From: Butyrivibrio sp. MC2021 | GTDB taxonomy: Bacteria > Bacillota > Clostridia > Lachnospirales > Lachnospiraceae | Assembly (NCBI RefSeq): GCF_000621605.1 | Contig: NZ_JHXX01000001.1 | Coordinates: forward strand, 682,001 to 746,000 | DNA: 64,000 bases | Direction of reading: 5' to 3' | Shown: in pieces, positions 15,376 to 25,803 of the stretch | Layout: each line of letters begins with the position of its first letter | How positions within the stretch are numbered: position 1 is the stretch's first letter | Position numbers and translations under genes: made by a program | Notes under the pieces: model-generated | Database searches by the model: none | What the model was told of the DNA's origin: nothing | The model's input: only the letters and a program-made list of their open reading frames with translations

Positions 15376-17354
15376 AGGTTATTTTCGTCCTCCTCATAGT
15401 GCTTAACTCCGTCCTCAGTAAACTCTATTTTCTCCCCATGCCAGAACCTCAATTGAAGCTCATTTTTAGTCATTGAAGGCGTAATATAACTGCCGCTTAT
15501 GCTATCAGCGGAAAGGTCTTTTACTATATCATAATGTTCCTTTGAGTCTATCCTTGAAATGATGACCTTTTTCTTAAGCTGTCCCAGCAAATTTACTCTA
15601 GTATTTATCAGGATCTTGCCGTTCTCGTAGCTGGTTCCATCCAGAATATTTCGAACGTTGATGATCATTCCGTCAAAACCTTTGTTATAACCGGCTCTGT
15701 AATCCATGTAGCCTGATGTGTAGTTACCTAAATAAAAACGTATTCCCAGTTTCTTAAATACATCCATGATATATTCCAGCGAATCGATTCCCATATAGGC
15801 ATCATGCTCACTGATCTCAAAAGCTATAAGGGAAGGATCTATCTTGAAGCGCTCCAGGTAATCCCTGATAGAATCCGCCACTGATCTTTTTAAGGTCTTG
15901 ATAGACATAAAATGAATAAGAACATATTCGATTCTCATGTCCGATCTGTCCACGCCGGTCCCCAGGAATCTGAAGACAGCCTCTATCATTCTGACCTCCA
16001 GTTCCTCAATAAATCCGGATTTATCGGCAACGCTCATGAACTCTTCAGGTTTTATGGGCCCAAGCACAGAATCCGTAAGAGTCAGAAGGGCTTCCGCAGC
16101 AATGATCTTTCCGCTTTTAAAATTATACATAGGCTGATAGACCACCTTGAAGTTCTTCTCGGTGATTCCACGTCCGATGGCCTTTTCAACCTCTATCTTT
16201 CTTACGATGAAATCCAGATCTTCTCCCAGGAAAACACTCTTTTCCCCGCTCTCAACATCCGCCTCTGCCAGAAGGAAGATATCATCAACACTGTTGAACT
16301 GCCCCGGTGTTTTAGCCGCAAGAATCCTTGCCTTGATAACATTGGCGCCTTCGCCCACATCAAAGCCCTCTCTGAATCTCTTATCAATTACTAAAACCAT
16401 GTTTTCAAGATAATCGTCAGTGATATCCGGGCAAAGAATGTAAAAACATGAATCTTCTGCCCTGTAGACATTATATCTGTCATCAAGCCCCGTCAGAAAA
16501 CTTCCGATGGCGTAGATTATCTTTTGGAAATTATCAAAACCAACGATCTTTCTGTAGGTATCCGCATTGCTTATACGCACGCAGATTGCAACAAAATCAC
16601 GCTTCAGGCTCAAAAGATTATTAAGGTCATAGAGAAAGGCATTCCTGTTATAGGTGCCGCTTCCCACATCAATTCTGTCATCATCCTTCTCTATCATGAT
16701 CATAATGCCCATAAGGCCTATTGCTTCTGCTAAAAGCTCACAGCCAATAGCAGGAAATAACATCTGAATTATTGTTCCCCCAATGGCGATCAGGGAAAAA
16801 TAGCTCATGGCAACTCTTTTTACGTTGCCGATGTTCTTCCAATATTTCAAAAGCAGACAAATACTGATGAGCACATATATCCCGGCCACAAAATAAGCCA
16901 CATAAATCCCCGGTCTTCTGAAAAATATGAGGTTTCCTTCATGGGCAAACATAAAACTGATGAAGGGATTAAGGAATAACAGTATTTCCAGCGCAACGAT
17001 AGGAAGAACTATAACTAACTTATGCATAGTCTTCAGCTTGTACATAATGCCGCAAACCAGAACAATATAAAAGAGCAGGAGCGCTATAAATGCATAATGG
17101 GTGATGAAATAAATCAGTTTGCAGGCGTAAATGATATAGTATTTAACGCTGAAGGAAAGGTCAGAGGTCATAACCCCATAGGAAATGATACCGGTAAAGG
17201 AATCAATTAATGTAAGCACCAAAAGCGTAACAAAAAGGTTGCTCCTGGCCCTCTTTTTGCTACGCATAAGAAGCGTATAGAATATGCACGTTATGCTCAT
17301 AATTGCCGCAGCAATCTCGAAGGTCATGCTGCTGAATCCACTGGTATCCATCAT
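15372..17354 (-). CDS. 7TM protein with degenerate GGDEF and EAL domains
   Basis: A 660-residue membrane protein. Residues 1 to about 225 form seven hydrophobic helices of a 7TM-type sensor, about 230-385 a GGDEF-like domain and about 395-640 an EAL-like domain. The GGDEF signature is lost (RAEDSCFYI in its place). The EAL domain keeps an EALL motif and FEISE, but it has HFMS where the metal-binding NLS should be, LGNYTSGY instead of DDFGxGY, and IINV instead of KID. It is therefore unlikely to hydrolyse c-di-GMP and may bind it or act structurally. It is a clear paralogue of the N-terminal 640 residues of the kinase at 18133-21945 and is the last gene of that operon. Confidence 0.85.
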   Translation of the reverse strand: MMDTSGFSSMTFEIAAAIMSITCIFYTLLMRSKKRARSNLFVTLLVLTLIDSFTGIISYGVMTSDLSFSVKYYIIYACKLIYFITHYAFIALLLFYIVLVCGIMYKLKTMHKLVIVLPIVALEILLFLNPFISFMFAHEGNLIFFRRPGIYVAYFVAGIYVLISICLLLKYWKNIGNVKRVAMSYFSLIAIGGTIIQMLFPAIGCELLAEAIGLMGIMIMIEKDDDRIDVGSGTYNRNAFLYDLNNLLSLKRDFVAICVRISNADTYRKIVGFDNFQKIIYAIGSFLTGLDDRYNVYRAEDSCFYILCPDITDDYLENMVLVIDKRFREGFDVGEGANVIKARILAAKTPGQFNSVDDIFLLAEADVESGEKSVFLGEDLDFIVRKIEVEKAIGRGITEKNFKVVYQPMYNFKSGKIIAAEALLTLTDSVLGPIKPEEFMSVADKSGFIEELEVRMIEAVFRFLGTGVDRSDMRIEYVLIHFMSIKTLKRSVADSIRDYLERFKIDPSLIAFEISEHDAYMGIDSLEYIMDVFKKLGIRFYLGNYTSGYMDYRAGYNKGFDGMIINVRNILDGTSYENGKILINTRVNLLGQLKKKVIISRIDSKEHYDIVKDLSADSISGSYITPSMTKNELQLRFWHGEKIEFTEDGVKHYEEDENNL

Positions 17355-17360
17355 AGAATT

Positions 17361-18128
17361 TTACTTCCGTTCATTCATTTTTTTCTTAAAGAAGGTGTCG
17401 AGGGTCTGAAGAAGCTTATCCTTACTTATGGTCTTTAAAAGATAGTCCGCAGGCTTCAGGGAAATAACGTTGGTCACGCTGTCTCTGTCATTTTTTCCCG
17501 TAAGAAACATCACCGGAGTCGAGCTGGAAAAAGATTCACTCTTAAGCATCTCCATAACTTTGGGACCGTCCAGAACCGGCATGTCATAGTCAAGAAGAAT
17601 AAGATCTGCCTTGTTTGTGGCAAGCCATGCCACAGCCTGGGTTCCGGAGTTTGCCATTCCAACCCTGTAGGTCTCCTTGAGCCATTCTCTTATCATCTGA
17701 ATATATGTAGGATCATCATCCACTATCAGAATGCTCTTTCTTCGTGCAAGCTCAAATTCTTCATCGGTGGCTGTTGCAACCTTATTGATCAGATCCGCCA
17801 TATCAAGGGGTCTGGTTACTTCAAAGGCAATATCCTCTTTTGGGATGAACTTATGGACCAGATCAAAGGCCGGCTTATCTCCTATGATGAGCATGATCAT
17901 ATTTTCTTCCATGCACAGGTCTTTGAAATAAACCATGGCGTCTTTATGCTCTTCGAAATCCTGATCTGTATAAAGAATGATCAGATCCACAGCATTCTTT
18001 TTTACTGCCAGATCCGATAGGGCATAAGAAGAATCCACCACTTCGAATTTATTGCTCAGAAGTGCATTTTTTATGGCGTTTACCAAAAACGTTTCATCAT
18101 TTCTTACAAGCAATATCCTTTTTTTCAT
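17361..18128 (-). CDS. Double-receiver response regulator
   Basis: A 255-residue protein with two CheY-like units. The first (1-120) is degenerate: RNDETF replaces the acidic pair, and ILYTDQD lies at the usual phosphorylation strand. The second (about 131-250) is complete, with IVDDDP (Asp137-139), the phospho-acceptor in LLDYDMP (Asp180), Thr in FLTGK and the Lys in ADYLLK. There is no output domain, so it probably works by protein contact. It is four bases from the hybrid kinase gene and six from the EAL paralogue, a tight operon in which it is the obvious phosphate acceptor of the kinase. Confidence 0.9.
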   Translation of the reverse strand: MKKRILLVRNDETFLVNAIKNALLSNKFEVVDSSYALSDLAVKKNAVDLIILYTDQDFEEHKDAMVYFKDLCMEENMIMLIIGDKPAFDLVHKFIPKEDIAFEVTRPLDMADLINKVATATDEEFELARRKSILIVDDDPTYIQMIREWLKETYRVGMANSGTQAVAWLATNKADLILLDYDMPVLDGPKVMEMLKSESFSSSTPVMFLTGKNDRDSVTNVISLKPADYLLKTISKDKLLQTLDTFFKKKMNERK

Positions 18129-18132
18129 AGCA

Positions 18133-21100
18133 TTACTCCTGACTGCTCAGTCTATCCTGTGCTACACTCTGTATCTGCTCCCAGGCAAGTTTATAAGAAA
18201 GCTCGCTTATCTGTGAGACCGCCTTTGCATCATCCGGCGGAAGCTTGTATACCTTGATCGAGTCCAAAACGAATTGCAATGTGTCGTAGTCAAGACTCTT
18301 ACTTACTTCTATTATGGTGTTGTAGGCATCCTTAAGCTGCGAATCCAAAATCGGCGGCTTGTCGTCCTCCTCTTCTTCCTTGCTTCCCGCTATCTCAGGA
18401 ATTTCCGAAAGTGAATATTTTACGATGGAGAACAGATTCAATAGTTCATTCTGATGCATCTCGATGGTTTCAATATCCAGAGCATTTCCTGCATCCTCCA
18501 TCTTTTTTGCCAGGGCTGAAAGCTTCATGGCTCCTATAGTTCTGCTGGTACTCTTCAATGAATGAACATAGCTTGTGTAATCCTTCCAGTTCTGTTCTTC
18601 ATAGGTGGTCTCAATATTGCGCTGTGCCATCTCGGAGGATTCATAGTATACCTTCAGGATACTGATGTAGCTGTCCAGAGTGCCGCAGTTCCTAAGTCCC
18701 TCTGCAGGATTGATCTCTTCCAGCTTATCCATCCACTCAGCATATGTCTGATTTTCTTCAGCTCCGGATTCAGAAGTGTTCTCGGCTTCATCGCCCTTTT
18801 CACCACTTATGTCGTCCTTGGATATTATGACCTTTTCTTCGGGAAGGAACTTTCTTAAACATTCCTCCAGCTTATCGCTTTCTATGGGCTTACTAAGATA
18901 GTCGTCAAAGCCCTCTTTCATGAAGTTTTCTTTTGCCCCTGTAATGGCGTTGGCAGTTAATACAACCACCGGAGTATCGATATTGGGGCTCTCCAGATCC
19001 TTCTTCATGGCTTCCAGAGTCTCTATGCCGTCCATCTCAGGCATTCTGTAGTCCAGGAAAATAAGATCGTATTTCTTTTTATGCTGCTTCTCCAGACACT
19101 CCGCGCCGCTTCTGGCAGTGGATATCTGCAGGTTTGTGGGCTTTAGAAGTTCCCTTATTACCACATGGTTCATAGGTGTATCATCAACCACAAGCACTTT
19201 AGCATCGGGAGCAGTGAAGCTTTCCTTATACTTCTTTTTCTCCTTGGAAGCCTCGCTGAGCCTCTTTCTGAAATCACCGACCTTAGAATCTCCTATCACT
19301 TTCTGAGGAAGCATCATCATGAAAGTGGAGCCCTTGCCATATTCACTTTTAACCGTTATGGAGCCCCCCATGAGTTCCAGCAGACTGCTGGTTATGGCCA
19401 GGCCCAGTCCGCTTCCCTCAATGGTCTTATTCTTTTCCATATCAAGTCTTTTGAACTTGTCAAAAAGATTATCCAGATCCTCAGGTTTGATTCCTATTCC
19501 GGTATCCGTCACATCCATTCTGAGCTGGATCTGGTCATCAAATCCCTCATCTGCAGTTACCGTCAGTGTTACGGTTCCTTCCTGAGTATATTTAATTGCA
19601 TTATTAAGAATATTGACTATTATCTGCCTAAGTCTCATCTCGTCACCAAAAAGGGTGTTTGGCAGATTCTCATCAACATTGAATACCAGCTTCAGCACCT
19701 TCTGCTCAGCTTTTATTCTGACCATGTTATAGACATCATTGAGAACTGAGCTGAAGTCATATTCAGCTTCTGTGATTTCCATGCTTCCCGCCTCAATCTT
19801 GGAGAAGTCAAGGATATCATTTATAAGGGATAAAAGTGTCTTGCCGGCGCCTTCGATATTCTGGGCATATTCCAGAATTTTTTCATCCTTGCATTCTCGA
19901 AGGATTACTTCATTCATACCCAGAACCGCATTGATAGGCGTTCTGATCTCGTGGGACATATTGGCAAGGAAATTACTTTTGGCCTCATTGGCCGCCTTGG
20001 CCCTTCTTTCCTCCATGCGGGCAAGCTCTGTAGCTCTGAGGATCGCGATAAACTCATTTTTGCTGACCTGATGTGAGAAGTACTCACCTGTCAGATAGTC
20101 CACCTTCACCGAATCGGAAATCTCAAGAAGTTCAGGACTGTCCACATTCTGAAGTATGACCTTCTTGCCCATCTGATTCATCATCTTGAGCCTGTTCTCC
20201 AGAATGATCCTGCCCTGCAAATGCTTATTGGACACATCCAAAAGTGCAGCATCCATCTTTACGCCTTCAAACATCAGCTGAGTAGCACTTTGCATGCTGA
20301 AAAAGCCGTTGCCGTACTCATCCATGAAAAAACGCACACCGTCCCAGGCCAGCTCTGACATTACGATTCCGAGCACATTCTGATCCGCAGATGCCGCTGA
20401 TTCCGTCACTTCAAAGACAATCTGTGAGGGTCTTACACCGAACCTGCTAAGGAGGGTTCTGACCCTCACAATAAAATCAGACTGAATCACCTGGGCTGAA
20501 GACAGTCCAAGACTTATAAACTCAAGGCCCATTTCCTCAGCAATACCGCCTCCAAGGAAATACAACACTTCTTCCAGGGCAAACCATCCCAGTTTTTCGA
20601 TCATGCCGGTCTGCTCCGCAATGGGCATAAATTCTTCGGGAGATATCTCTCCCAGCTCCTTGTCAACAAACTGAAGCTTTGCCTCCGCGCCGCAGATACT
20701 GAGCTCAGTCTTGGTATAAATAGGCTTGTAGTACACTCTGAATCCGTCGTTCTGAATTCCTCTTCTTACGGCCTTTTCAACCTCAGATCTTCTTAACAGG
20801 AAATCCAGATCCTGCCCAGAAAGCACTCTGTCAGCCTCATTTTCAAAGACAGTGTCCGACAAAAGAAACAGCTGCTCAATGGACCCGAATTCCTCAGGGG
20901 TCCTGGCCTGAAGAACAAGGGCTTTGAGTTTGATGCTGTTAACTCCGTGTACCCATTCATCATTGAATCTGTTCAGTATCTTTCCGGAGAAACTGTCAGC
21001 TTTTTCCTTATCAATAGCCTGAAATACCACAAAGAAGCAGTTAAGTCCTACTCTGTAAACATCTGCTGTGGGATGAATATTCGAAAGAAAAGATACCACT

Positions 21101-21945
21101 ACGCCCAAAAGACTTTCAAACACTTCATAGCCTGATATCTTCCTGTAAATATCCGCATTGGTGATATGAACGGCAATAGTGGTAAAGCTCCTGCCGTATT
21201 TAAAGTAACTTGAAACATCCAGAATATAGGCATTACGGTTATATGCCTTGGTGGCATAGTCCATCTTTTCATCATCATCTTCAAGCATGATCATAAGTCC
21301 CATAAGGCCGATGGCTTCGCACATAAGCTCGCATCTTATCTCGAACTTTACCATCTGTATCACGGTTCCTACGATGACTACCACGAAAAAGTAGATCACT
21401 GCTATTCTGTTAAGATGATTGAGATTTTTCCAATAGATAAAAAGAGACACAATCGCAAAAAGGACATAGAATGCACTTACGGCATAGGCAATATAAACGC
21501 CGTATTCTCTGTGAAACACAAAATCCTTGCTTACACTGTAGACCATATGGAAAATGGGATTGGTTGCCACCATGATCTCCATGAAAACAAAAGGAGCCGC
21601 GATATATGCCCTAATTCTCTTGGAAAATCTGTAGCCGACATTACACACCAGAAGGATATACAGAGCAAAAATGGCTGCAATGGCAAAGTGTGTAAAGAAA
21701 TATATGAACTGACATAAATGAAATAGAATAAACTTTGTAGCAAAGGGAAGTGAGGCTGTTGTTAAGGGCTCACCAATAATACCTGTGATCGCATCAACTG
21801 CAACAATAATGAGGAGCGCAAGAAACAGCTTGTTCTTACCCCTCATTCTGTTTTTCATCAGGACCATATAGAAAATGCAAGTAACACTGATTATTACCGC
21901 AGCAAGATTAAAGGTTAAGCTTCCAAAGTTCGCAGCAATGTCCAT
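18133..21945 (-). CDS. Giant hybrid histidine kinase: 7TM-GGDEF-EAL-HisKA-HATPase-REC-HPt
   Basis: A 1270-residue protein. Domains in order are: 7TM region (1-225), degenerate GGDEF (about 230-385), EAL-like domain (395-640), HisKA with FLANMSHEIRTP (phospho-His near 665), HATPase (NAIKY; DTGIGI; GSGLGLAI), a receiver (VVDDTP; LDYRMPEMDG, acceptor near 965) and an HPt with HSLKSTSRT (His near 1128), then a helical tail. The GGDEF lacks its motif. The EAL has LGLS and DEYGNG in place of NLS and DDFG, but it keeps FEVTES and VKMD. The kinase and relay parts look fully active. It may convert a nucleotide-binding signal in the EAL part into a phosphorelay that ends at the neighbouring double receiver. 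Confidence 0.9.
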   Translation of the reverse strand: MDIAANFGSLTFNLAAVIISVTCIFYMVLMKNRMRGKNKLFLALLIIVAVDAITGIIGEPLTTASLPFATKFILFHLCQFIYFFTHFAIAAIFALYILLVCNVGYRFSKRIRAYIAAPFVFMEIMVATNPIFHMVYSVSKDFVFHREYGVYIAYAVSAFYVLFAIVSLFIYWKNLNHLNRIAVIYFFVVVIVGTVIQMVKFEIRCELMCEAIGLMGLMIMLEDDDEKMDYATKAYNRNAYILDVSSYFKYGRSFTTIAVHITNADIYRKISGYEVFESLLGVVVSFLSNIHPTADVYRVGLNCFFVVFQAIDKEKADSFSGKILNRFNDEWVHGVNSIKLKALVLQARTPEEFGSIEQLFLLSDTVFENEADRVLSGQDLDFLLRRSEVEKAVRRGIQNDGFRVYYKPIYTKTELSICGAEAKLQFVDKELGEISPEEFMPIAEQTGMIEKLGWFALEEVLYFLGGGIAEEMGLEFISLGLSSAQVIQSDFIVRVRTLLSRFGVRPSQIVFEVTESAASADQNVLGIVMSELAWDGVRFFMDEYGNGFFSMQSATQLMFEGVKMDAALLDVSNKHLQGRIILENRLKMMNQMGKKVILQNVDSPELLEISDSVKVDYLTGEYFSHQVSKNEFIAILRATELARMEERRAKAANEAKSNFLANMSHEIRTPINAVLGMNEVILRECKDEKILEYAQNIEGAGKTLLSLINDILDFSKIEAGSMEITEAEYDFSSVLNDVYNMVRIKAEQKVLKLVFNVDENLPNTLFGDEMRLRQIIVNILNNAIKYTQEGTVTLTVTADEGFDDQIQLRMDVTDTGIGIKPEDLDNLFDKFKRLDMEKNKTIEGSGLGLAITSSLLELMGGSITVKSEYGKGSTFMMMLPQKVIGDSKVGDFRKRLSEASKEKKKYKESFTAPDAKVLVVDDTPMNHVVIRELLKPTNLQISTARSGAECLEKQHKKKYDLIFLDYRMPEMDGIETLEAMKKDLESPNIDTPVVVLTANAITGAKENFMKEGFDDYLSKPIESDKLEECLRKFLPEEKVIISKDDISGEKGDEAENTSESGAEENQTYAEWMDKLEEINPAEGLRNCGTLDSYISILKVYYESSEMAQRNIETTYEEQNWKDYTSYVHSLKSTSRTIGAMKLSALAKKMEDAGNALDIETIEMHQNELLNLFSIVKYSLSEIPEIAGSKEEEEDDKPPILDSQLKDAYNTIIEVSKSLDYDTLQFVLDSIKVYKLPPDDAKAVSQISELSYKLAWEQIQSVAQDRLSSQE

Positions 21946-21981
21946 AAAAACACCTTAAGCTCAGGCAGAGCATACTGCCAC

Positions 21982-23208
21982 TCATCCCTGAGGAATCAAA
22001 TCACGATACCACTTAAGAGCATTCAGATAAGCATCATAAACCTTATCCATATCCATATTGCCCATGACCATGAGTCTTGATACCTCAGTCCAGTCTGCAT
22101 CCTCATATCTCTTGATGAAATTCAGGACAGGTGCAAACTCGCCCTTTCCCTCAAGGAGAGCTTCCTTGACATTCTTTGATACCTGCACCATTTTCAGTGC
22201 TTCTTCCATGGTTTTTTCCAGCATGATATCCAGCGCAGAGAACAGTCCCATAATGAACAGTTCCTGTGCCATCATAGCAAGCTCATAGCTCTCAGCCAGA
22301 TTCTCGGCAAATTTCGCTCTTATCATTACAAGCCTTGTGATCTCACTAGGCTTATCAGCGCAAAGCTCTTTTGTTACAGCTGTGTTGATCCAGCGTTTTA
22401 ATTCACGCTGTCCCAGCATAGCAGCGGCATGACGGATAGAGGTGATCTCGGAATTAAGAGCCATTCTGTTTACCATCTCAAGAAGTGAGATAACAAGAGC
22501 CGGGTCCTTTCCGATAACATCAGCCGCATCCGTAAGATCAAAGTCAGGTGCATTTACGACATTCAAAAGTTCAATATAGTTAACCTTTAAGGGATTTACT
22601 TCCGTCTCAGAGGATTTAACGGGCATTCTGAAAAAGCTGCCCTCATAAAGGTCATATCCTCCGTCCTCCTTAAGTTTCTGATAATCTTCCTGAGTGTCTA
22701 CATTTACGGCACAGAGCTTAATTGACGGATAAACTCTGCCAAAGTACTTTCTTGCTTTATTTACATCCAGTTTTACATGATCCAGGAATATGTAATCGCA
22801 TTTGTTTAAGATATTCTGATATGCATCAAAACTTGCGATAGGAAGCTTTCTGATAGCCAGCTTATATCCCTGCTCTTTGAGCTCCCTTACTCTCTTAACA
22901 TATGTTTCCTCGGGAGTAATGCTGTTATCCATAAGAAGAACAACCTTGCTGGCCGGCACTGTGCACTGAAGTGAGATCTCTGCAAAAATGGAGAACTGAT
23001 TTATGGGAACGAAGACTTCTTTTCCTCCTGACAAAGTGGCAACGCCCATGCTGCTTACAACCTCCAGCTCATGGACAGTTCCTGCGCCGTCATATCTGGC
23101 GCCGCCTTCATAACTTGGATTCAGAAAGTGGTTTTCCTTGCGCGCAAAAACAGAATATGCGCATACTGACATATCGTCGTCAAACAAAGGAATAAGTGTA
23201 GCTAGCAT
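21982..23208 (-). CDS. EAL-HDOD (YuxH-type) signalling protein
   Basis: A 408-residue cytoplasmic protein. The start at 23208 has a GGAG site seven bases upstream; a longer frame to 23247 lacks one. The N-terminal half is an EAL-like fold in which the EAL motif is replaced (VFARKEN); FLDHVKLDV remains. The C-terminal half is an HDOD domain (about residues 190-400: LLNVVNAPDFDLTDAADVI, then DPALVISLLEMVN and IRHAAAMLGQRELKRW), a catalytically dead HD relative. Such proteins act in motility and c-di-GMP circuits without enzyme activity. It is the first gene of the four-gene leftward operon, 36 bases ahead of the hybrid kinase. Confidence 0.88.
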   Translation of the reverse strand: MLATLIPLFDDDMSVCAYSVFARKENHFLNPSYEGGARYDGAGTVHELEVVSSMGVATLSGGKEVFVPINQFSIFAEISLQCTVPASKVVLLMDNSITPEETYVKRVRELKEQGYKLAIRKLPIASFDAYQNILNKCDYIFLDHVKLDVNKARKYFGRVYPSIKLCAVNVDTQEDYQKLKEDGGYDLYEGSFFRMPVKSSETEVNPLKVNYIELLNVVNAPDFDLTDAADVIGKDPALVISLLEMVNRMALNSEITSIRHAAAMLGQRELKRWINTAVTKELCADKPSEITRLVMIRAKFAENLAESYELAMMAQELFIMGLFSALDIMLEKTMEEALKMVQVSKNVKEALLEGKGEFAPVLNFIKRYEDADWTEVSRLMVMGNMDMDKVYDAYLNALKWYRDLIPQG

Positions 23209-23477
23209 AAAAAGTCTCCTTTCACGTGCATAAAGACATACTCCCACTTAAGTCTATTTTAACAAAATTAAACGGGTAATTATATTATATTTTTATTAAA
23301 TTCCGCTAATTCCTATCGCTTTTCCGACAATATTTTTCACCTTATTAAGGAGCACCACAAATTGTAGTAAAAAATAGCCATAAACAAGCGCCAAACCGCT
23401 AAATATGTGGTATCATAAAGTATAGAATCATTTTTACAAGAGTTCTTTTCAAAAAGTGACACAGGGGGAAACTTAAT

Positions 23478-24620
23478 ATGGCTCAAGTTGAAATGTTAGC
23501 CATGATTTTGGCCGGCGGTCGTGGAAGCAGGTTAAAAGACCTGACTACAAAAGTAGCCAAGCCCGCAGTTTTCTATGGAGGAAAATATCGTATAATCGAT
23601 TTCCCGCTTAGTAACTGTGCTAACAGCGGCATCGACGTTGTCGGTGTTCTTACTCAGTATGAATCCGTTCTTCTTAACAGTTATGTAGCTCAGGACGGAC
23701 GTTGGGGTCTCGACTCCAAGGACAGTGGTGTGTATGTTCTCACTCCCCGCGAAAAGGCCGATGAGGGGCTGGATGTCTATCGCGGAACCGCTGATGCAAT
23801 TTCTCAGAATATCGATTTTATCGATACGTACAATCCCGAGTATCTTCTTATTCTTTCGGGAGATCACATCTACAAAATGAATTACGACAAAATGCTTGCC
23901 TACCACAAAAAGATGGGTGCTGATGCCACCATCGCTGTTCGTGGTGTTCCCATGAAGGAAGCCAGCCGCTTCGGAATCATGAACACCGACGGCCACGGCA
24001 GGATCGTTGAGTTCGAAGAAAAGCCCGCCAAGCCCAAGAGCAATCTCGCATCCATGGGTATCTATATCTTCAGCTGGAAGAATCTTCGCAAGATGCTTGT
24101 TGATGATATGAAGAAAGCCGATTCCGATCACGATTTCGGTAAGGATATCATTCCGAGAATGCTGAACGAGAATCAGAAGCTTTTTGCCTATGAGTTCAGC
24201 GGCTACTGGAAGGATGTAGGAACCATCGATTCTCTTTGGGAAGCCAATATGGACCTTCTCGATCCCAAGAACGAGCTCAATCTCAATGACTCTTCATGGC
24301 TTATCTATACCGAGGATGTCTCCACTCTTCCTCAGTACATCGGAAAAGATGCCAAGGTTAAGCATGCATATATTACCCAGGGTGTCCGGGTTGAAGGCCA
24401 GGTCACCAATTCCGTTCTTTTCACCGGTGCTGTGGTTGGTCCCGGCGCCAAGGTTATTGATTCCGTGCTTATGCCCGGCGTTGTAGTTGAAGAAGGGGCA
24501 ACCGTTACAAGAGCGCTTGTAGCAGAGAATGTTAAGATCGGCAAAAAGGCCAAAGTCGGACAGCGAGGCAGCGAAAATATCCTGCTTGTGGCAAAAAATG
24601 TGAAAGGAGGTAACAAGTAA
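23478..24620 (+). CDS. glgC: Glucose-1-phosphate adenylyltransferase, catalytic subunit
   Basis: A 380-residue protein that makes ADP-glucose from ATP and glucose-1-phosphate, the committed step of glycogen synthesis. It has the nucleotidyltransferase motif [13 protein letters not shown] (with the catalytic Arg), [15 protein letters not shown], the GTADAI segment and FEEKP, and then a C-terminal left-handed beta-helix with hexapeptide repeats (about 290-375). The usual length is kept. It overlaps glgD by one base (TAATG), so the two are translated together as in Bacillus and Lachnospiraceae, where the GlgC/GlgD heteromer is the more active form. Confidence 0.97.
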   Translation: MAQVEMLAMILAGGRGSRLKDLTTKVAKPAVFYGGKYRIIDFPLSNCANSGIDVVGVLTQYESVLLNSYVAQDGRWGLDSKDSGVYVLTPREKADEGLDVYRGTADAISQNIDFIDTYNPEYLLILSGDHIYKMNYDKMLAYHKKMGADATIAVRGVPMKEASRFGIMNTDGHGRIVEFEEKPAKPKSNLASMGIYIFSWKNLRKMLVDDMKKADSDHDFGKDIIPRMLNENQKLFAYEFSGYWKDVGTIDSLWEANMDLLDPKNELNLNDSSWLIYTEDVSTLPQYIGKDAKVKHAYITQGVRVEGQVTNSVLFTGAVVGPGAKVIDSVLMPGVVVEEGATVTRALVAENVKIGKKAKVGQRGSENILLVAKNVKGGNK

Positions 24621-25738
24621 TGGCACCTAAAGCATTCGGTATTGTATCCTCCGCTGACAACAGCATACATGTAGAGGGACTTCACGATTATCGTCCCATC
24701 GGTTCTTTCTCATTTCTTGGAAGATTCAGGGTTATCGACTTCCCTATCTCCAACATGAGTAACAGTGACATCAACCGTATTCAGGTTTATGTCCGTTCCC
24801 GTCCCAGATCCATCGCTGAGCACGTAGGATCCGGAAGACATTACAACATCAACTCCAAGCGCGGTAAGATACAGCTTCTTTTCTCAGAGAACAGCTCTTC
24901 CCGCTCGATTTATAACACTGATATTTCCGCATTCCTCGAGAACATTGATATCATTCAGAGAATGCATCAGGATTATGTTATCATCGCACCCAGCTACATG
25001 GTTTACAAGCAGGACTACAGACAGCTCCTGGATTCACACATCGAATCCGGCGCTGATGTAACACTTCTGTACCACAAGGTTGATAACGCAAGAGAATACT
25101 TCAGAGGCTGCAATACCATCAACATGAATAAGCAAAAGGGTGTAGATTCCCTTGAGAAAAACCTTGGAACAGCCAAGGAAAAGAATGTATTTATGGACAC
25201 CTACTGCATGAGCAAGAATGTATTTGTTAACCTCATTAAGGCAGCAGCCTGGGAGTCTTCCATCTACACTCTGGCAGATATCGTTAACATCAAGTGCAAG
25301 GATCTTGATATCCGAGGCTATCAGCACAGAGGATATTTCGCAGCACTTACAAGTCTTAACGACTATTACAATGCTTCACTGGAGCTTCTTGATTACAATA
25401 TCGCCAGTGACCTGTTCAGAGCAGAATGGCCCATCTATACAAGGACCACAGACTCCTGCCCTACCAAGTATCTTGATACTTCCAAGGTCACCAATTCCTT
25501 TGTTTCCAACGGTTGCGTCATTGAAGGAACCATTGAGAATTCCATCATAGGCCGTGGCGTTACCATCAAGAAGGGCGCAGTTATAAAGAATTCCATCATC
25601 ATGGCTTACGCCCAGGTGGAGGAAGGCATCCGTGTAGAAAATGCCGTAGTTGATAAGTGGGCCAAGATCATCCACGCCAAGAACATCCGCGGCGAATCTG
25701 ATTCACCTCAGTACATCCGTCGTATGGACACACTTTAA
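24620..25738 (+). CDS. glgD: Glucose-1-phosphate adenylyltransferase, GlgD subunit
   Basis: A 372-residue paralogue of GlgC. It retains the fold and the C-terminal hexapeptide helix (NSIIGRGVTIKKG, AYAQVEEG). It lacks the GGRGSRL phosphate-binding loop: the N-terminus reads PKAFGIVSSADN and the substrate loop LGRFRVIDFPISNMSNS is altered. It is therefore a regulatory or accessory subunit that stimulates GlgC. It is translationally coupled to glgC, and a hairpin terminator follows. Confidence 0.95.
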   Translation: MAPKAFGIVSSADNSIHVEGLHDYRPIGSFSFLGRFRVIDFPISNMSNSDINRIQVYVRSRPRSIAEHVGSGRHYNINSKRGKIQLLFSENSSSRSIYNTDISAFLENIDIIQRMHQDYVIIAPSYMVYKQDYRQLLDSHIESGADVTLLYHKVDNAREYFRGCNTINMNKQKGVDSLEKNLGTAKEKNVFMDTYCMSKNVFVNLIKAAAWESSIYTLADIVNIKCKDLDIRGYQHRGYFAALTSLNDYYNASLELLDYNIASDLFRAEWPIYTRTTDSCPTKYLDTSKVTNSFVSNGCVIEGTIENSIIGRGVTIKKGAVIKNSIIMAYAQVEEGIRVENAVVDKWAKIIHAKNIRGESDSPQYIRRMDTL

Positions 25739-25759
25739 TACAGATATATCGGACATAAT

Positions 25760-25790
25760 AAAGGGGCTGTGCAAATGCACAGGCCCCTTT
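25760..25790. terminator. Bidirectional terminator between glgD and a chemoreceptor gene
   Basis: AAAGGGGCTGTGC pairs with GCACAGGCCCCTTT around a four-base loop, with a single bulge. The flanking genes are convergent. Confidence 0.8.
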
Positions 25791-25803
25791 GAATATCCTG
25801 CAA

